DNA of 64,000 nucleotides from Castellaniella sp035707805. Its GTDB lineage: Bacteria > Pseudomonadota > Gammaproteobacteria > Burkholderiales > Burkholderiaceae_B. Positions within the stretch are counted from its first letter, which is position 1, and each line of letters opens with the position of its first letter. The translations under genes were made by a program, and so were the position numbers. The notes under the pieces are model-generated. The model was not told the DNA's origin. It was given only the letters and a program-made list of their open reading frames with translations, and did no database searches. The DNA lies in assembly GCA_035707805.1 (NCBI GenBank), contig DASSTS010000004.1:62001-126000 (forward strand), in the 5' to 3' direction. Below are positions 22,248 through 30,440 of the stretch, piece by piece.

Positions 22248-22773
22248 GGTGGCGGTGGGGGAAGATGGGGTCAAAACAACCTATCAGTTTAACAGGTGGC
22301 TTCTCGTGTTCTTTTGACGCCGGGGGGCTGGATGCGTGCTGGGGTGCTGGGGTGCTGGGGGCTGGGGGCGGCCTTGTGTCTTTCGGACGAGTTGTTTGTT
22401 CTTTTGACGCCCTGGATGGAGGGTGTGCCGCCGGGCGCCCGGTTCGGCGGTCCTCCCTGCGGTCGGACTGCCCGGCCCTTCCTCGTCCAGCGGGGCGGCC
22501 CGCGAACTCGGACCGCTGCGCGGTCCTCAGACAGCGCGGGCCGACGTCCCCCCGCTTCCCTTCGGAAGCCGCCGGCGCCTCACACGGTCGCACGGCGGCA
22601 CACCCTCCATCCAGGGCTGCGTTTTTTTACAGGGCTGCGTTTCCTTTACAGGGCTGCGTTTCTTTACGGGACTGCGTTTCTTTACGGGACTGCGCTCCCT
22701 CATTTACAGGGCTGCACTCTCTTCTCTCTTGTCTGCGCCAGCGTTTCCCTGCCCTCTGCCGATCCGGGGCAGC
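22248..22773. repeat. Non-coding repeat-bearing intergenic region
   Basis: Over 500 bases without a supported gene. It holds a perfect 25-bp inverted repeat whose arms are 22409-22433 and 22593-22617, with 159 bases between. Inside are smaller hairpins: a 7-bp GGACCGC/GCGGTCC stem near 22520-22540, and CTTCC-CTTC-GGAAG near 22553-22567. Just past the right arm is a six-copy tandem repeat. The 20-base stretch at about 22397-22416, starting TGTTCTTTTGACGCC, resembles one at about 22306-22322. The whole resembles an interspersed palindromic element of the kind scattered in Alcaligenaceae genomes; that comparison is from memory and unverified. Confidence 0.7.
22612..22715. repeat. Six-copy 18-19 bp tandem repeat
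   Basis: The core CAGGGCTGCG (or CGGGACTGCG) recurs at 22612, 22630, 22649, 22667, 22685 and 22707, each followed by a T-rich spacer (TTTCTTTA or similar). Periods are 18, 19, 18, 18 and 22 bases. The first copy overlaps the right arm of the 25-bp inverted repeat. It is a minisatellite likely to vary in copy number between strains. It lies between the 3' end of the TadA-LdcA gene and the ABC-F gene. Confidence 0.85.
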
Positions 22774-24390
22774 TCAGTGCGTATGTTCCTGCAGCACCAG
22801 GTGCGCCATGCCGTCCTCGGTGGCGATGCCCACCGGGGCGCCCACCGGCAGGGTGGCCTTGACCCGCACGTGGCCGTAGGGCAGACCGGTGACGACCGGG
22901 ACCTTGACGGCGGCGCGCAGCCAGCGCACCACGGAGTCCAGGTCGTAGCCGTTGTCGTGCGGCGCAAGGCGGTAGTCGGTGAAGCGGCCCAGCACGATGG
23001 CGCGCTGTTTTTCCAGGACGCCGGCATGCCAGAGCTGGGTCAGCATGCGCTCGATGCGGAAGGGATGCTCGGCGATGTCCTCCAGGAACAGGATGCCGCC
23101 CTCGATCCTGGGCAGGTAGGGCGTGCCGACCAGGGAGGCGACCATGGCGAGATTGCCGCCCCACAGGATGCCGCGCGCGTCGACGGGATCGGCGTCGGGC
23201 GATTCGAAGCTGAGGATTTCGAGTTCGCCGGAGAGGGTTTCCTGGAACAGGGCCTGGGTCAGGTCGTCGACTTTTTTCGCGCCGAAGTCGTAGAGCGCGG
23301 TGGGACCGGTCAGGCTGACGGCGCCGGTGCGGGCCAGCAGCGCGAGGTTGAAGACGGTGAAGTCGCTTTGTCCGATGAAGGTTTTGCCGCTGTCGGCGAC
23401 CGCCTGCCAGTCGATGAAGGGCAGCAGGCGGCTCAGGCCGTAGCCGCCGCGCGTGGCCATGACGACGGGGTGCTTTTGCTTGAGGGCGCGCTGGATGCCG
23501 GCCAGGCGCTGTTTGTCGGTGCCCGCAAACCGTTCGTGCACGGCGCGCGCCGTGCGGTCGACCGTGACTTTGTAGCCCATGGCCTTGAGGCGTTCGACCG
23601 ACAGGTCCAGGACGGCGGGATCGCGCACGGCCCCGGAGGGCGAGATCAGGTAGATGCCCGAGGGCGATTCGTGGTGGTGATGGGCATGGCCCTCGCCGCC
23701 AGGGCAGGTCCAGCGGGTGTGCGCGGCGTGGTCCCGGGCGGGATCCTGCGACGGCGCGCCGGCTGCCGGTGCGCTGGGGACGGAGGGGCTTTTTTTCATG
23801 GTGACTGCCTTTGCTGGAAGGGCCGCGGACGGCGCTGTCCCGGATTTTAGGGCATCGGGCCGCTTGCCGGCGGCGCGCCGCGCCCGGAAGAATGTCCGCA
23901 GCAGTTCGCCGCCCTCCTGGGCGAGCACGCCGCCGCGGACGCTGGCGTGGTGGTTCAGGCGCGGCTGCAGGCTGAGGTCGACGACACCGCCGCAGGCGCC
24001 GGTCTTGGGGTCGGCGGCGCCGTAGACGATCTCGGCCAGCCGCGCGTGGAACATGGCGCCCAGGCACATGGCGCAGGGCTCCAGCGTGACGTAGAGGCGC
24101 GCGCCGCCCAGGCGGTAGTTGTCCAGGCGCTGCGCGGCGGCCCGCAGCGCGACGATTTCGGCGTGGGCCGTCGGATCACGGTCCAGGATGGTGCGGTTGT
24201 GGCCGGCCGCCAGCAGGCGGCCTTCCGGGTCCAGGACCACGGCGCCGACGGGGACCTCGCCCAGGCCGGCGGCCAGGCGGGCCTGTTCCAGCGCCAGGGC
24301 CATGGCGGCGGCATCGTCCAGCACCGGGCCGGCGCCGGCATCCGGCGCGGCGCCGTCCGGGCGCGGCGTGGGCGGCGGGCGCCTAGCCAC
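22774..24390 (-). CDS. In-frame fusion: tRNA adenosine deaminase (TadA) plus LD-carboxypeptidase (LdcA)
   Basis: One open frame of 538 codons carries two whole enzymes. Residues ~30-178 are TadA, which makes inosine-34 in tRNA: zinc and catalytic residues HAE (76-78) and PCAMC (Cys106, Cys109). Residues ~230-538 are a muramoyl-tetrapeptide LD-carboxypeptidase: RGGYGLSRLLP, the serine nucleophile in FIGQSDFT, ILFLEDIAEHPFRIERML and a C-terminal His region. Between them is a low-complexity linker with a His-rich GHAHHHHE patch. No stop separates them. An internal ATG at 23799 (residue 198), with AAAGG upstream, could also start LdcA alone. The GTG at 24390 overlaps the HAD stop; an ATG at 24303 is the alternative TadA start. 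The gene ends the acyl-CoA ligase-nnr-HAD operon. Confidence 0.85.
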   Translation of the reverse strand: MARRPPPTPRPDGAAPDAGAGPVLDDAAAMALALEQARLAAGLGEVPVGAVVLDPEGRLLAAGHNRTILDRDPTAHAEIVALRAAAQRLDNYRLGGARLYVTLEPCAMCLGAMFHARLAEIVYGAADPKTGACGGVVDLSLQPRLNHHASVRGGVLAQEGGELLRTFFRARRAAGKRPDALKSGTAPSAALPAKAVTMKKSPSVPSAPAAGAPSQDPARDHAAHTRWTCPGGEGHAHHHHESPSGIYLISPSGAVRDPAVLDLSVERLKAMGYKVTVDRTARAVHERFAGTDKQRLAGIQRALKQKHPVVMATRGGYGLSRLLPFIDWQAVADSGKTFIGQSDFTVFNLALLARTGAVSLTGPTALYDFGAKKVDDLTQALFQETLSGELEILSFESPDADPVDARGILWGGNLAMVASLVGTPYLPRIEGGILFLEDIAEHPFRIERMLTQLWHAGVLEKQRAIVLGRFTDYRLAPHDNGYDLDSVVRWLRAAVKVPVVTGLPYGHVRVKATLPVGAPVGIATEDGMAHLVLQEHTH

Positions 24391-25231
24391 GATAGGTCCG
24401 CGCGCGCAGCACGATCTTGGAGGCCAGGCTCTCGACCGCGGCCTCCAGCCACTGGTAGAGTTCGGCATCCTCGCCGAAACGGGCCTGGTTCAGGTTGGAC
24501 ACCCGCCCGTCCTCGATGAAGCCCCAGGCGCGGCTGCGCTTTTCCTTGTGGCGCGGATCCCAGACGCCGAAGGCCACGCCGCCCGACCGGCGCACGAGGG
24601 AAAAGCAGGGAATGTCGGTGTAGCCGTCGCCCACGAAGATCATCTGGTCCAGGGGCACGCGCAGCTTGTCGGCATCCACCTTGCGGTTGACCTCGAAGGG
24701 CTTGTTGCGCGATTCGGGACCGATGATGCCTTTCTGGATGTGGAAGAGGTAGCGAGTCTTGTCGGTGAAGCTGACGATGCGGCGCGGAAAGGCGATGGCG
24801 CCCTGCGCGTCGTAGTGGAATTCGGACGCCCAGATGTCGGCGAACTGCCCGGCGATGGGCGTTGCGCGCAGCACGTCGCCGATGCCGCTGGAAATCAGGT
24901 AGCACTCCAGCTGCACGGTGGGATGGGCCTGACGCAGCCGCGCCCGCAGACGCCCGAACAGCGTCTCGACGCCCTCGTGCAGCGGCAGGCGCGCGCCCCA
25001 GTCCCGCAGGCGCTCGCGGGTGATGGGGCCATGGCGCGCGGACCGGGACAGCTCCAGCATGCGGTACAGATAGGCCGGGACCGGGTCCCAGTCCTCGTGG
25101 TCCAGCAGGGGATTGACCTCGTCGCGCCAGAACGCGGCCGGATCCACGCCCATGTCCTGCAGGAAACCCGACGTGCTGTCGGGGGCCAGGGTGTCGTCGA
25201 AATCGAAGACCAGCGCGACCACGTCAGCCAT
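24383..25231 (-). CDS. HAD superfamily hydrolase
   Basis: A 282-residue cytoplasmic HAD phosphatase. Motif I is VFDFDDTLAPDS (nucleophile and general acid Asp pair at about 10-12), motif II is the Ser in CYLISSGIGD, a Lys occurs in the ESRNKPFEVNRK region, and motif IV is FVGDGYTDIPCF, all consistent with an active enzyme. The cap is inserted after motif I (C1-type, helical). Substrate unknown; the layout resembles phosphoserine-phosphatase-like proteins. The ATG at 25231 overlaps the end of the NAD(P)HX repair gene by 8 bases, and its stop overlaps the TadA-LdcA start, so it is translationally coupled on both sides. Confidence 0.88.
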   Translation of the reverse strand: MADVVALVFDFDDTLAPDSTSGFLQDMGVDPAAFWRDEVNPLLDHEDWDPVPAYLYRMLELSRSARHGPITRERLRDWGARLPLHEGVETLFGRLRARLRQAHPTVQLECYLISSGIGDVLRATPIAGQFADIWASEFHYDAQGAIAFPRRIVSFTDKTRYLFHIQKGIIGPESRNKPFEVNRKVDADKLRVPLDQMIFVGDGYTDIPCFSLVRRSGGVAFGVWDPRHKEKRSRAWGFIEDGRVSNLNQARFGEDAELYQWLEAAVESLASKIVLRARTYRG

Positions 25232-26732
25232 GGCGCGACCTCGCGCGGGACTCGTCAAGCCGGGCCAGGGATTCGAGAGCGGCGGGAATGGCGCCGGGCA
25301 GATCCTCGGCCAGCAGCCCCCAGCCGAGGCCGTCGGCGGCCAGGCCGTGCAGCCAGACCGCGGCGCAGGCCGCCTCGAAGGCGGGCATGCCCGCGGCCAG
25401 CAGGCCGGCGATGCATCCCGCCAGCACGTCCCCCGCCCCCGCGGTGGCCAGGGTGGGCGGCGCATTGTCGTTGATGACGCAGCGGCCGTCGGGGACGGCG
25501 ATCACCGTGTCGGCCCCTTTGAGGACCACCACCGCCCCGCTGCGGCCCGCCGCGGCGCGCGCCCGGCCCGGCTTGTCCCCGGCGACCCGAAACAGGCGGG
25601 CGAACTCGCCTTCGTGCGGGGTCAGCACGCACCGCGCATGCAGCGCCCCCAGCAGGACCTCGGGCTGGTCGGCAAAGACGCTGAGCGCGTCGGCATCCAG
25701 CACGCAGGGCCGTCCGGTGGACAGCATGGCCAGCACCTGGGTCCGCGCGCCCGGCGCGCGTCCCAACCCCGGACCGATCAGCAGCGCGGCGCGGCGGGGA
25801 TCGGACAGGGCCGCATCCAGCCGGCCGTCGGCCGGCAGGGGCTCCACCATCACGGAGGTGAGCGCCGCCGCCTGGACCGCCCAGGCGGACTGGGGCACGG
25901 CCAGCGTCACCAGCCCGGCCCCGATGCGGGCCGCCGCCAGGCAGGCCAGGCGGCTGGCGCCCAGCATGAGCGCGCCGCCCACGACCAGCACGTGGCCGCG
26001 CCGGTACTTGTGGTCGCCGGCGCGCGGCCAGGGAAACTGCGGCAGCCAGAGGTCAGGGCCGTTGGCATGCGTGCGCGGCCCCGCGATCGCATCCAGCGCC
26101 CGCGCCGGAATGCCGATGTCGGCGCAGCGCAGCTCGCCGCACAGCTGCCGGCCGGGCAGCAGCAGGTGTCCCGGCTTGCGGCGAAAGAAGGTCACCGTCA
26201 GGTCGGCCTGGATGGCCGCGCCCGGATTCTGGCCGGTGGCGCCATCCAGGCCGGTGGGCACGTCGATGGCGCAGACGGGGACGCCGGCGGCATTGATGGC
26301 GTGGATCAGCGATTCCAGGGCGCCGTCCGGCGCGCGGTTCAGGCCCGCGCCCAGCAAGGCGTCGACGATCAGCGCCGCGCCCCGCAGGCATCCGGGGGCG
26401 GCCGGCTCGACCGGCCCGTCCCAGGCGCCGGCGGCCCCGGCGGCATCCCCGCGCAGGGCGGTGCGGTCTCCCAGCAGCGCGACGCGCACCGGCCAGCCGG
26501 CGGCCTTGAGGAGCCGGGCGGCCACGAAGCCGTCGCCGCCGTTGTTGCCCGGGCCGCACAGCACGACGGCGGGCATGGGCGCCCAGCGGTCCTGGACGGC
26601 CCGCGCGACGGCCGCGCCGGCGGCGGCCATCAGTCGGGATCCGGCGATGCCCCCCGCCATGGCGGTGCGGTCGGCGGCCGCCATCTGGCCGGGCGTCAGC
26701 AGCGCCAGCGCATCGGCGGGTCGTGCGTTCAT
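25224..26732 (-). CDS. nnr: Bifunctional NAD(P)H-hydrate repair enzyme (epimerase/dehydratase)
   Basis: Repairs hydrated NADH and NADPH. The 502-residue product has the N-terminal YjeF_N epimerase domain (about 10-215; VVLCGPGNNGGDGFVAARLL, IVDALLGAGLNR, IDVPTGLDGATG) and the C-terminal ribokinase-fold ADP-dependent dehydratase (about 225-495; KYRRGHVLVVGGALMLGASRLA, LTPHEGEFARLF, ATAGAGDVLAGCIAGLLAAG with the catalytic Asp in GAGD). Length is normal for the fused form. The ATG at 26732 overlaps the upstream ligase stop by 4 bases (ATGA), and its stop overlaps the HAD gene start by 8. Confidence 0.94.
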   Translation of the reverse strand: MNARPADALALLTPGQMAAADRTAMAGGIAGSRLMAAAGAAVARAVQDRWAPMPAVVLCGPGNNGGDGFVAARLLKAAGWPVRVALLGDRTALRGDAAGAAGAWDGPVEPAAPGCLRGAALIVDALLGAGLNRAPDGALESLIHAINAAGVPVCAIDVPTGLDGATGQNPGAAIQADLTVTFFRRKPGHLLLPGRQLCGELRCADIGIPARALDAIAGPRTHANGPDLWLPQFPWPRAGDHKYRRGHVLVVGGALMLGASRLACLAAARIGAGLVTLAVPQSAWAVQAAALTSVMVEPLPADGRLDAALSDPRRAALLIGPGLGRAPGARTQVLAMLSTGRPCVLDADALSVFADQPEVLLGALHARCVLTPHEGEFARLFRVAGDKPGRARAAAGRSGAVVVLKGADTVIAVPDGRCVINDNAPPTLATAGAGDVLAGCIAGLLAAGMPAFEAACAAVWLHGLAADGLGWGLLAEDLPGAIPAALESLARLDESRARSRHG

Positions 26733-28375
26733 CGGGTCTCGGCCGCGCGCTGGCGCAGCTCGAATTTCTGGATCTTGCCGGTCGAGGTCTTGGGCAGTTC
26801 GCAGAACACGACCTGGCGCGGGACCTTGTAGCCGGCCAGGTGCGCCTTGCAGTGGGCCACGATGTCCTCGGCGCTGGCCTGCGCGTCGGCCTTGAGCTCG
26901 ACGAAGGCGCAGGGGGTCTCGCCCCAGCGCTCGTCGGGGCGCGCGACGACGGCGGCGGCGAGCACGGCCGGGTGGCGGTACAGCACGTCCTCGACCTCGA
27001 TCGAGGAGATGTTCTCGCCCCCCGAGATGATGATGTCCTTGGACCGGTCCTTGATCTTGATGTAGCCGTCGGGATCCACGACGGCCAGGTCGCCGCTGTG
27101 GAACCAGCCGCCGGCGAAGGCCTCCTGCGTGGCCTTGGGGTTCTTCAGGTAGCCCTTCATGCAGATGTTCCCCTGGAACATGATCTCGCCCATGGTCTGG
27201 CCGTCGGCCGGGACCGGCTGCAGGGTGGCCGGGTCGAGCACGGTCGCGGACCGTTCGAGGTGGTAGCGCACGCCCTGGCGCGCGTTCAGGCGGGCGCGCT
27301 CGCCGATGTCCAGGTCCTGCCAATCCTCGTGCCGGGCGCAGACCGTCGCCGGCCCGTAGACCTCGGTCAGGCCGTACACGTGGGTCAGGTCGACGCCCAG
27401 GGATTCCATGCCCTCGATCATGGAGGCCGGCGGCGCGGCGCCCGCCACCATGGCGCTGACGCCGGCCGGGATCCGGTCGCGCAGGGCCTGCGGCGCGTTG
27501 ACCAGCATGCTGTGCACGATGGGCGCGCCGCAATAGTGGGTGACCCCGTGTTCCGCCATGCGCTCGACCATGGCGGCGGCATCCACCCGCCGCAGGCACA
27601 CGTTCACGCCCGCGCGCGCCGCCACCGTCCAGGGAAAGCACCAGCCGTTGCAATGGAACATGGGCAGCGTCCACAGATAGACCGCATGCTTGGGCATGTC
27701 CCATTCGAGGATGTTCGAGACCGCGTTGAGGGCGGCGCCCCGATGATGGTAGACCACGCCCTTCGGATTGCCGGTGGTGCCGCTGGTGTAGTTCAGGGAG
27801 ATGGCGTCCCATTCGGACGCCGGCATGAGCCAGGAAAAATCGGGATTGCCCTGCGCCAGCAGGGACTCGTAATCCAGGGTGCCGATGGCGGCGCCCGGGC
27901 CGTCGTACAGGGGATCGTCCACGTCGATGACCAGGATGGGCTCGGCGCGCTCGCGCAGCGCCAGCGCCTGGCCCATGACGCCGGAGAACTCGCGGTCCAC
28001 GATCACCGCCCGCGCCTCGCCGTGGTCCAGCATGAAGGCCAGCGTCGGCGCATCCAGCCGGGTATTGAGCGTGTTGAGCACCGCCCCGCTCATGGGGATG
28101 CCGAAATGGGCCTCGACCATGGCCGGCGTGTTGGGCAGCATGACGGCGACCGTGTCCCCGCGGCCGATGCCGTGGCCCGCCAGGGCGCTGGCCAGCCGCC
28201 GGCAACGCTGGTAGAGCTGCAGCCAGGTGTGGCGCAGCGCCGAGGCGCCCAGGCCGTGCACCACCGCCAGACGCCGCGGATAGACGTCGGCCGCCCGTTC
28301 CAGGTAGAGCAGCGGCGTCAGGGGCGCGAAGTTGGCGTCCGTCTGAGGCAGATCCTGATCAAAAATCGAAGGCAT
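26729..28375 (-). CDS. AMP-forming acyl-CoA synthetase
   Basis: Activates a carboxylic acid to acyl-AMP and then acyl-CoA. The 548-residue product has the ANL-family core: P-loop YTSGTTGNPKGVVYHHRG (about 186-203), YGLTEVYGP (about 310), the hinge region GWFHSGDLAVVDPDGY with KDRSKDIIISGGENIS (about 415-445), and the catalytic Lys in TSTGKIQKFELR near the C terminus. It resembles medium/long-chain ligases of the AlkK/FadK type; exact substrate is open. The ATG at 28375 is chosen because AGGAG lies 6-10 bases before it. It is the first gene of an overlapping operon with nnr, HAD and tadA-ldcA. Confidence 0.91.
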   Translation of the reverse strand: MPSIFDQDLPQTDANFAPLTPLLYLERAADVYPRRLAVVHGLGASALRHTWLQLYQRCRRLASALAGHGIGRGDTVAVMLPNTPAMVEAHFGIPMSGAVLNTLNTRLDAPTLAFMLDHGEARAVIVDREFSGVMGQALALRERAEPILVIDVDDPLYDGPGAAIGTLDYESLLAQGNPDFSWLMPASEWDAISLNYTSGTTGNPKGVVYHHRGAALNAVSNILEWDMPKHAVYLWTLPMFHCNGWCFPWTVAARAGVNVCLRRVDAAAMVERMAEHGVTHYCGAPIVHSMLVNAPQALRDRIPAGVSAMVAGAAPPASMIEGMESLGVDLTHVYGLTEVYGPATVCARHEDWQDLDIGERARLNARQGVRYHLERSATVLDPATLQPVPADGQTMGEIMFQGNICMKGYLKNPKATQEAFAGGWFHSGDLAVVDPDGYIKIKDRSKDIIISGGENISSIEVEDVLYRHPAVLAAAVVARPDERWGETPCAFVELKADAQASAEDIVAHCKAHLAGYKVPRQVVFCELPKTSTGKIQKFELRQRAAETR

Positions 28376-28451
28376 GGCGTCTCCTGGTGAATTGCGGTCC
28401 ACGGTTGCGGATCATTTTAGCGGCCGCGCGCGCACAAGGTGCGCCGCGTCC

Positions 28452-30440
28452 TCAGGGATTCCAGATGCCGCCCGCCCGCCGCGTGGGATGCCGCACGGCA
28501 TGCCCGACCACGGCTTCGTCGCCCGGCAGCACCAGGGTCAGCGCCCGGCGCGCGCGGGTCGCGCCGGTATAGAGCATCTCGCGCGTCACCAGCGGCCCCG
28601 GCCGCTGCGGCATGACGAGCACCACCCGGTCGAATTCCGAGCCCTGCGACTTGTGCACGGTCAGGGCATAGGCGGTCTCGACGTCCGGCAGGCGCGCCGG
28701 GGACACCCAGCGCACCGTCCCGCGCCGCGCCCCGGGGAACGCCGCCCGCAGCCGCCCCTCGGGCCGGTCGGGGGCCGGGACCGGCAGGACCAGTCCCATG
28801 TCGCCATTGGCGAGCCCCAGGACGGGCAGGTTGCGGCGCACCAGCACCGGCTGCCCGGCATACCAGGCGCCTGCATCAGGCGCGATCCAGCCTTCCGAGC
28901 GCAGGCGGGATTCGATGCGCTGGTTCAGGCCGCGCACACCCCACGCGCCCTGGCGCGCGGCGCAAAGCAGCTGGAACCGCGCCTGGACCTCGAGGAGGTC
29001 CAGCGCCCAGCGGTCCCAGTCGGCCGGCGGCGCATCCGGCGCCGGCCGGTGCGCGCGCAGGTGTGCGAAGACCGCTGGATAGCCCGTGTCGGCCAGCACG
29101 CCCGCCTGATGCAGCCAGGCGCCTTCCGGATCCTCGGCATGCGTGCGCGGGTCCTGGCCGCCCCGCCCCGGCGCGATGCAGTGCAGGTCGGGCAGGCCGG
29201 CATGCAGCAGCTCCCGCACCTCGCCCGCCTGGCCGCGGTTCACGGCGGCCGCGAAGCGCCCGATGCCGCTGTCCGGTCCGAAGCGCATGCTGCGGCGCAG
29301 CATGACCACGGCCTGGGACAACGCCGAGCCGCCGGGATCCGGGCACTGCAGGACACCCTCCTCGACCCCCGAGAGCGCGGGATCGCCGGCGGCGGCCAGC
29401 AGGTCCTGGCCGCTCAGCCCGGCCAGTTGCCGGCAGGTGGATTCCGTGTAGTGGCCGCCTTCGGCGCCGGCGCAAAGTTCGCCGAGGACGGCGCCGGCCT
29501 CGACCGAGGCGAGCTGGTCCTTGTCGCCCAGCAGCACCAGCTGCGCGCCGGCCGGCAGGGCCGCCAGGACGGCGTCGGCCATCTCGATGTCCATCATGGA
29601 GGCCTCGTCGACCACCAGCACGTCCAGGTCCAGCGGGCGGCCGGCATGATAGGCCATCCGCCGCGTGCCCGGCCGGCTGCCCAGCAGGCGGTGCAGGGTC
29701 GTCACGCGGTCCGGCACGCAGGCCAGGGCGGCCCGCAGCGCTTCGTCGCCCTGCCCGGCCAGGTCCTGCAGCCGGGCGGCAATGGACTCGTTCAGGCGGG
29801 CGGCCGCCTTGCCGGTCGGGGCCGCCAGGCGGATGCGCAGGCCCCGCGCCATCCCGCGCGCGAGCGCCAGACCCTGCAGCACAGCCAGCAGGCGCACCAC
29901 GGTCGTGGTCTTGCCGGTGCCCGGCCCCCCGGTGATGACGCTGAAGCGCTGGCGCAAGGCGACCGCGCAGGCGAGCTTCTGCCAGTCCAGCGCGGCGCCC
30001 TCCGGCGGAAACAGCCGGTCCAGCCAGCGGCGGGCCAGCGCCGGATCGTCCAGGGCCTCGGTCGGCGTCGCCAGGCGGCTGCCGATCGCCTGCCGGATAC
30101 GTTCGCCGGCCCGCCAGTAGCGCGCCAGGTACAGGCGGGTCTCATGCAGGACGAGCGGCTCGCCGCCCGAACCGTCGCCCACGAAGGCAGCCGCAGCCAG
30201 CGCATCCAGGCAGTCCGGCAGCGGCACGGGCAATTCGGCGGGCGGCGCCTCGAGATCCAGGCAGGGGTGCCCCTGGGCCAGCTGGGCGCAGCACCACAGG
30301 GCCAGGCGCACGGCGGCGTCGGGGGCGTCCGGCGCCTGTTCGGCCAGCATGCGCGCAAAGGCGACGTCCAGGTCGCGCACCGGCTCGGCCTGCCCGTAGC
30401 GCAGCCAGTCCGGCCAGGAAGACGAGCCGGCTTCAGTCAT
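28452..30440 (-). CDS. recD: Exodeoxyribonuclease V alpha subunit RecD
   Basis: RecD is the fast 5'-3' helicase of RecBCD, which processes double-strand ends. The 663-residue product has an N-terminal RecB-binding domain, Walker A VITGGPGTGKTTTVVRLL (about 177-194), Walker B VVDEASMMDIEMADAVL, and the C-terminal SF1B motifs including ALTVHKSQGSEFDRVVLVMP and YTGATRARRAL. The ATG at 30440 overlaps the recB stop by eight bases. It is the last gene of recC-recB-recD. Length matches the family (E. coli 608 residues) with a slightly long middle region. Confidence 0.94.
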   Translation of the reverse strand: MTEAGSSSWPDWLRYGQAEPVRDLDVAFARMLAEQAPDAPDAAVRLALWCCAQLAQGHPCLDLEAPPAELPVPLPDCLDALAAAAFVGDGSGGEPLVLHETRLYLARYWRAGERIRQAIGSRLATPTEALDDPALARRWLDRLFPPEGAALDWQKLACAVALRQRFSVITGGPGTGKTTTVVRLLAVLQGLALARGMARGLRIRLAAPTGKAAARLNESIAARLQDLAGQGDEALRAALACVPDRVTTLHRLLGSRPGTRRMAYHAGRPLDLDVLVVDEASMMDIEMADAVLAALPAGAQLVLLGDKDQLASVEAGAVLGELCAGAEGGHYTESTCRQLAGLSGQDLLAAAGDPALSGVEEGVLQCPDPGGSALSQAVVMLRRSMRFGPDSGIGRFAAAVNRGQAGEVRELLHAGLPDLHCIAPGRGGQDPRTHAEDPEGAWLHQAGVLADTGYPAVFAHLRAHRPAPDAPPADWDRWALDLLEVQARFQLLCAARQGAWGVRGLNQRIESRLRSEGWIAPDAGAWYAGQPVLVRRNLPVLGLANGDMGLVLPVPAPDRPEGRLRAAFPGARRGTVRWVSPARLPDVETAYALTVHKSQGSEFDRVVLVMPQRPGPLVTREMLYTGATRARRALTLVLPGDEAVVGHAVRHPTRRAGGIWNP

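Noticed and set aside
20040..22292. 750-codon plus-strand frame across yigZ and the ABC-F gene
   Set aside because: Antisense to two well-supported genes; composition is typical of GC-rich shadow frames and there is no ribosome site or family match.
22612..22715. Possible CRISPR array
   Set aside because: The period is only 18-22 bases, so there is no room for spacers, and the units are imperfect tandem repeats. No cas gene is present.
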